Shown here piece by piece: positions 6,429 through 8,304 of a DNA stretch of 8,304 nt. Each line of letters starts with the position of its first letter. Position 1 is the stretch's first letter. Source of the DNA: Candidatus Bathyarchaeota archaeon (GTDB taxonomy: Archaea > Thermoproteota > Bathyarchaeia > Bathyarchaeales > UBA233); assembly GCA_007050895.1 (NCBI GenBank), contig SMYP01000032.1:1-8304 (forward strand), read 5' to 3'. A program made the translations under genes and the position numbers. A model generated the notes under the pieces. It had not been told where the DNA came from, did not search any database, and saw only the letters and a program-made list of their open reading frames with translations.

Positions 6429-7298
6429 TTAATTCTCTGAATCTTCATCTGTAAGCAGTTTAAACTCTTCCCAACTCAATTTTTCACCACGTTGCAATTT
6501 GTCTTTTGCCTGTGAACCAAGTTTTTCTTTAAGAGCTTGTTCCACACTCTTCTTCCTTTTTTCGTCTTCTACTCGTATTGCAGCCTGAAGCTTTCGTTTT
6601 TGCTCCGTCAAATTCTTAATTTTTTCACTTAACGGTTTAGCATGTTCTTTCTCTTGGATGTAAGTGCTGTGCAATTTGTCAGCTTCGGCTTTTATGTTCT
6701 TGGACTCGGCGATTTTAGCAACCATTTTCGCGTGGGTGCTTTGGCTTCTTTCTGCTATTTCAGTTAATTCTTTGTGAGTGGCATCAGCGTTTGTTTCAAA
6801 CAATTCAAGTTTTTTTTGTAACTCAGAGATTTTCTTGATATGGTGATCGATTTTTCTGTAGACGCTTAGTCGCGTTTCAAGTTGCTTAACACGTTCCACT
6901 AAACGTTTTTCTTCTTTCATGTCAAGCGACGTAGTTTGGATTTTCCATTCAATATCATCGAATTCTTTTTGAAGGATTCGGTAATTTTCTCGCGCCGTTT
7001 TCTTTTTTAACTCTTCGATTTTTTGGCGATTATTTTTTATCTCTTCGATATATGTTCTGATTTTTGCGCGTGTTTTTTCACGCTGTTGCTTCAGCATTTT
7101 TACTTTTTCGTTTAGAGCGTCGCGTTCATTTTTGAACGCGTTTATTTCTTGGCGCAGGTTCTTGAATTTATCGTTGAGATTGTCTCGTTTTTGAACTTGT
7201 ATTCTTATGTCTGCGTTTGCGCTGTTAGTCTGCTCTCTTAATGCGGAGAGTTGTCTGTTAATTCTGTCGATTTCGCTTTCCTTATTCTGCCCAGCCAA
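6429..7298 (-). CDS. COG1340-like archaeal coiled-coil protein
   Basis: The 289-residue protein is almost wholly coiled coil and rich in Lys, Glu, Gln and Arg, with heptad-like spacing from about residue 8 to 255. A central segment, LQKEFDDIEWKIQTTSLDMKEEKRLVERVKQLE (spanning 109-141), matches the conserved middle of archaeal COG1340 proteins. The C-terminus KDKLQRGEKLSWEEFKLL (265-282) matches the short conserved tail 'KL-x-x-GEKL-x-x-EE'. Database entries of this family are often labelled phosphoserine phosphatase, which the sequence does not support: there is no DxDx(T/V) motif. It probably acts as a structural or scaffolding protein in the cytosol, with no signal peptide or membrane segment. 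The start is a TTG, chosen because AGAGG (7306-7310) is 7 bases upstream and no in-frame ATG, GTG or TTG occurs before the upstream stop. It is the first gene of the minus-strand series leading to DUF373 and uppS. Confidence 0.88.
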   Translation of the reverse strand: MAGQNKESEIDRINRQLSALREQTNSANADIRIQVQKRDNLNDKFKNLRQEINAFKNERDALNEKVKMLKQQREKTRAKIRTYIEEIKNNRQKIEELKKKTARENYRILQKEFDDIEWKIQTTSLDMKEEKRLVERVKQLETRLSVYRKIDHHIKKISELQKKLELFETNADATHKELTEIAERSQSTHAKMVAKIAESKNIKAEADKLHSTYIQEKEHAKPLSEKIKNLTEQKRKLQAAIRVEDEKRKKSVEQALKEKLGSQAKDKLQRGEKLSWEEFKLLTDEDSEN

Positions 7299-7337
7299 GA
7301 GTTGTCCTCTGTTTGTGTAGCAATAATAAACTTGTGA

Positions 7338-7346
7338 TTTTTAAAT
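7338..7346 (-). promoter_or_regulatory. TATA-like box of the coiled-coil gene
   Basis: ATTTAAAAA on the minus strand, about 44 bases upstream of the TTG start. Transcription from near 7316 would give an 18-base leader containing the AGAGG SD. This is probably the main promoter of the coiled-coil/DUF373 unit. Confidence 0.5.
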
Positions 7347-7496
7347 TAATATTGGTTTCAATGGCAAATTGTACATCCTGCATATCCTGTTTGCAATTCT
7401 AAATAATGCTGGTTTTAACTAATACTTTAAGCCTCAACTTACATGAGCGTAAGAACCTCATAAATTATGATTTGAATTTAGAGAGATTTGAAAGTG
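7347..7496. other. AT-rich intergenic stretch with no detected gene
   Basis: I found no RNA gene or open frame with a credible start here. One small perfect inverted repeat, CTTAC-ATGAGC-GTAAG (7438-7453), and a short ATCCTG-CAT-ATCCTG duplication near 7374-7389 are the only structures seen. A TATA-like CATAAATTA at 7459-7467 may serve the frame that begins at 7497. Confidence 0.4.
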
Positions 7497-7717
7497 ATGA
7501 AAATTTTTTGGAAATTTGTTGCTAACCCCTTTACCGATTGCATGAGAAAACTCTTGCCTCAAAATGCCGTGACAGCGATAGATACAAAAATGTTCTTTTT
7601 GAAAAGATTGACCTTTTAATAAATGAACTTAGAGCCGACAAGGAACTATTAAAAGAAAAAGAGAAGGAAGAGAGGTCCAAAGAAATAATTTTCTCAAGAT
7701 TTGACAGTATGTCCTAA
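7497..7717 (+). pseudogene. Short hypothetical gene, apparently frameshifted
   Basis: Two overlapping open frames together look like one small gene. The first begins at ATG 7497 (MKIFWKFVANPF) and runs to TAA 7617. The second has no ATG. It is open from just after TAA 7523-7525 to TAA 7715-7717 and encodes a charged, helix-forming stretch (RYKNVLFEKIDLLINELRAD, then KELLKEKEKEERSKEI). One extra C in the CCCC run at 7526-7529 would join them into about 73 residues: MKIFWKFVANPLYRLHEKTL and onward. So either the gene is broken, the assembly lost a base, or the second frame starts at TTG 7538 without an SD. A TATA-like CATAAATTA at 7459-7467 would fit a nearly leaderless start at 7497. I do not recognise the family. 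The last third is predicted coiled coil from its K/E pattern. Confidence 0.4.
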
Positions 7718-7765
7718 CGTTAAAGCAAAACATTTAATAGTTAGAAATACCTAACTCAATATTAG

Positions 7766-7780
7766 AAAAAATTAATAAAA
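7766..7780 (+). promoter_or_regulatory. TATA-like promoter of the small membrane gene pair
   Basis: AAAAATTAATAAAA with a purine-rich upstream flank (TTAGA), centred about 24-26 bases before the ATG at 7796. This fits a leaderless archaeal transcript starting at that ATG and reading into the DUF2178-like gene. Confidence 0.4.
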
Positions 7781-7795
7781 TGTTAGATATAATTA

Positions 7796-7994
7796 ATGGG
7801 GGCCGAGAAACACGAAAAAACATAGAAAAATATTATCCGTTTTAGGACTTTCGATTTGTCACGCTGGAATAGCAGTGATGTTTGACGGAGTAATTCTGGG
7901 CGAAACAACAACAAATGTCGCGCCCGTACTCGGAATAACCGGAATGGGTCTAATCGCAACCCAAAGAAGAGCAATGAATAACGGAGGTGAATAG
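7796..7994 (+). CDS. Small two-helix membrane protein, start region apparently frameshifted
   Basis: One frame is open from base 7797 to the TAG at 7992-7994 and encodes HRKILSVLGLSICHAGIAVM, then a GVILGETTTN loop, a second hydrophobic stretch APVLGITGMGLIAT, and a basic tail QRRAMNNGGE. Two short membrane helices are likely. No start codon precedes the first helix in this frame. However, an ATG at 7796 with a TATA-like box about 25 bases upstream lies in the adjacent frame and reads MGAEKHEKT before a stop. Removing one G from the G5 run (7798-7802) or one A from the A6 run (7815-7820) joins the ATG to the membrane frame, giving about 65 residues. Without a frameshift the first usable start is ATG 7878, which would delete the first helix. 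Its last codons contain the SD of the next gene, three bases from the downstream ATG, so the two genes are probably co-translated. The family is not recognised. Confidence 0.5.
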
Positions 7995-7996
7995 AT

Positions 7997-8304
7997 ATGG
8001 CTACATTTGTATGGCCAATAATTCTGATCCTAAACGCCGTGATAATTATCCTACTAGCAATAATTGTGATTTGGGGGGTGCAAAAAAACAAGAAAGCAGG
8101 ATATCCAATGCAAGATGAACGAACATCAAAGATTCAAGGCAAAGCAGCACTCGGCACCTATTATATTACCTTAGCCTTTATGATTTCAACACTAGTATGG
8201 AACATTTTCGGAAACGAGTTTATAACCTTCTTGCCTGAACTGGAAGTAGGATGGACTGTAATCGCCATAATGCTGGTAATGGGATTCTCGTTCGGCTTAC
8301 TGAG
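7997..8304 (+). CDS. DUF2178-like membrane protein, 3' end cut by window
   Basis: The frame is open from ATG 7997 to the window end (102 codons, incomplete). The start is very secure: GGAGGTGA at 7983-7990, an extended match to the 16S 3' tail, lies 6 bases upstream. The first helix spans about residues 4-27 (VWPIILILNAVIIILLAIIV), followed by a basic loop KNKKAGYPMQ and the motif DERTSKI at 40-46. A second hydrophobic helix is at about 53-72 and a third begins near 85 and continues off the end. DER-x-x-K-I between the first and second helices is the recognisable feature of archaeal DUF2178 proteins, usually about 100-150 residues long. Their function is unknown. In other archaea a helix-turn-helix regulator often sits next to such genes; none is visible before the window ends. 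Assignment rests on the motif and topology. Confidence 0.75.
   Translation, partial: MATFVWPIILILNAVIIILLAIIVIWGVQKNKKAGYPMQDERTSKIQGKAALGTYYITLAFMISTLVWNIFGNEFITFLPELEVGWTVIAIMLVMGFSFGLL

Noticed and set aside
7438..7453. CTTAC-ATGAGC-GTAAG hairpin as a terminator or operator
   Set aside because: Only 5 base pairs, no T tract after it, and no gene ends nearby; likely chance in AT-rich DNA.
7494..7500. GTGATGA resembling the C box of a C/D RNA
   Set aside because: No CTGA D box at suitable spacing and no second box pair; it coincides with the putative start at 7497.
7783..8091. Minus-strand open frame of 102 codons
   Set aside because: It is the antisense shadow of the small membrane gene and the DUF2178-like gene, has no SD, and its composition is that of a reversed membrane-coding sequence.

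Overview
The window looks archaeal. It carries a cis-prenyltransferase, a TGS-domain GTPase of the archaeal MJ1332/YchF-like type, a DUF373 membrane protein, a COG1340-type coiled-coil protein, a stand-alone Lrp/AsnC effector (RAM) domain and a Y-family polymerase of the Dpo4/DinB type. Starts are preceded either by GGAGG/GGAGAT-like Shine-Dalgarno (SD) sites or by AT-rich TATA-like boxes about 26-30 bases upstream (leaderless style), which also fits Archaea. The gene mix suggests the Thermoproteota, possibly a Bathyarchaeia-like lineage. That placement is inference from gene content, not from a marker gene. Nothing resembles a phage, IS element, CRISPR array or rRNA/tRNA gene.

Layout. Bases 1-285 are the 3' end of a DUF362-type protein (+). 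It converges on dinB (318-1391, -). Divergent from dinB are a 75-residue hypothetical protein (1542-1769, +) and a 77-residue stand-alone RAM domain (1942-2175, +). A 270-base convergent gap follows, then a zinc-ribbon + YbjQ-like protein (2446-2889, -). Divergent from that is the TGS GTPase (3018-4241, +), which ends 7 bases from the end of uppS (4249-5031, -). Upstream of uppS on the same strand are DUF373 (5142-6377, -) and the coiled-coil protein (6429-7298, -). These three form a co-directional cluster, though each has its own plausible promoter.

The right end (7299-8304) differs. It is AT-rich, has about 500 bases without a secure gene, and contains two short reading frames that each look interrupted by a one-base frameshift at or near a homopolymer (7497-7717 and 7796-7994). 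The second lies just upstream of a well-supported DUF2178-like membrane protein that has a very strong SD and runs off the window end (7997-8304).

Functionally the window is mostly housekeeping: lesion-bypass DNA synthesis, translation-associated GTPase activity, and polyprenyl lipid carrier synthesis for cell-surface glycosylation. The rest are conserved archaeal proteins of unknown role. The points most worth following are the DUF373/coiled-coil/uppS cluster, the truncated clamp-binding tail of DinB, and the broken small-gene region ahead of the DUF2178-like gene.
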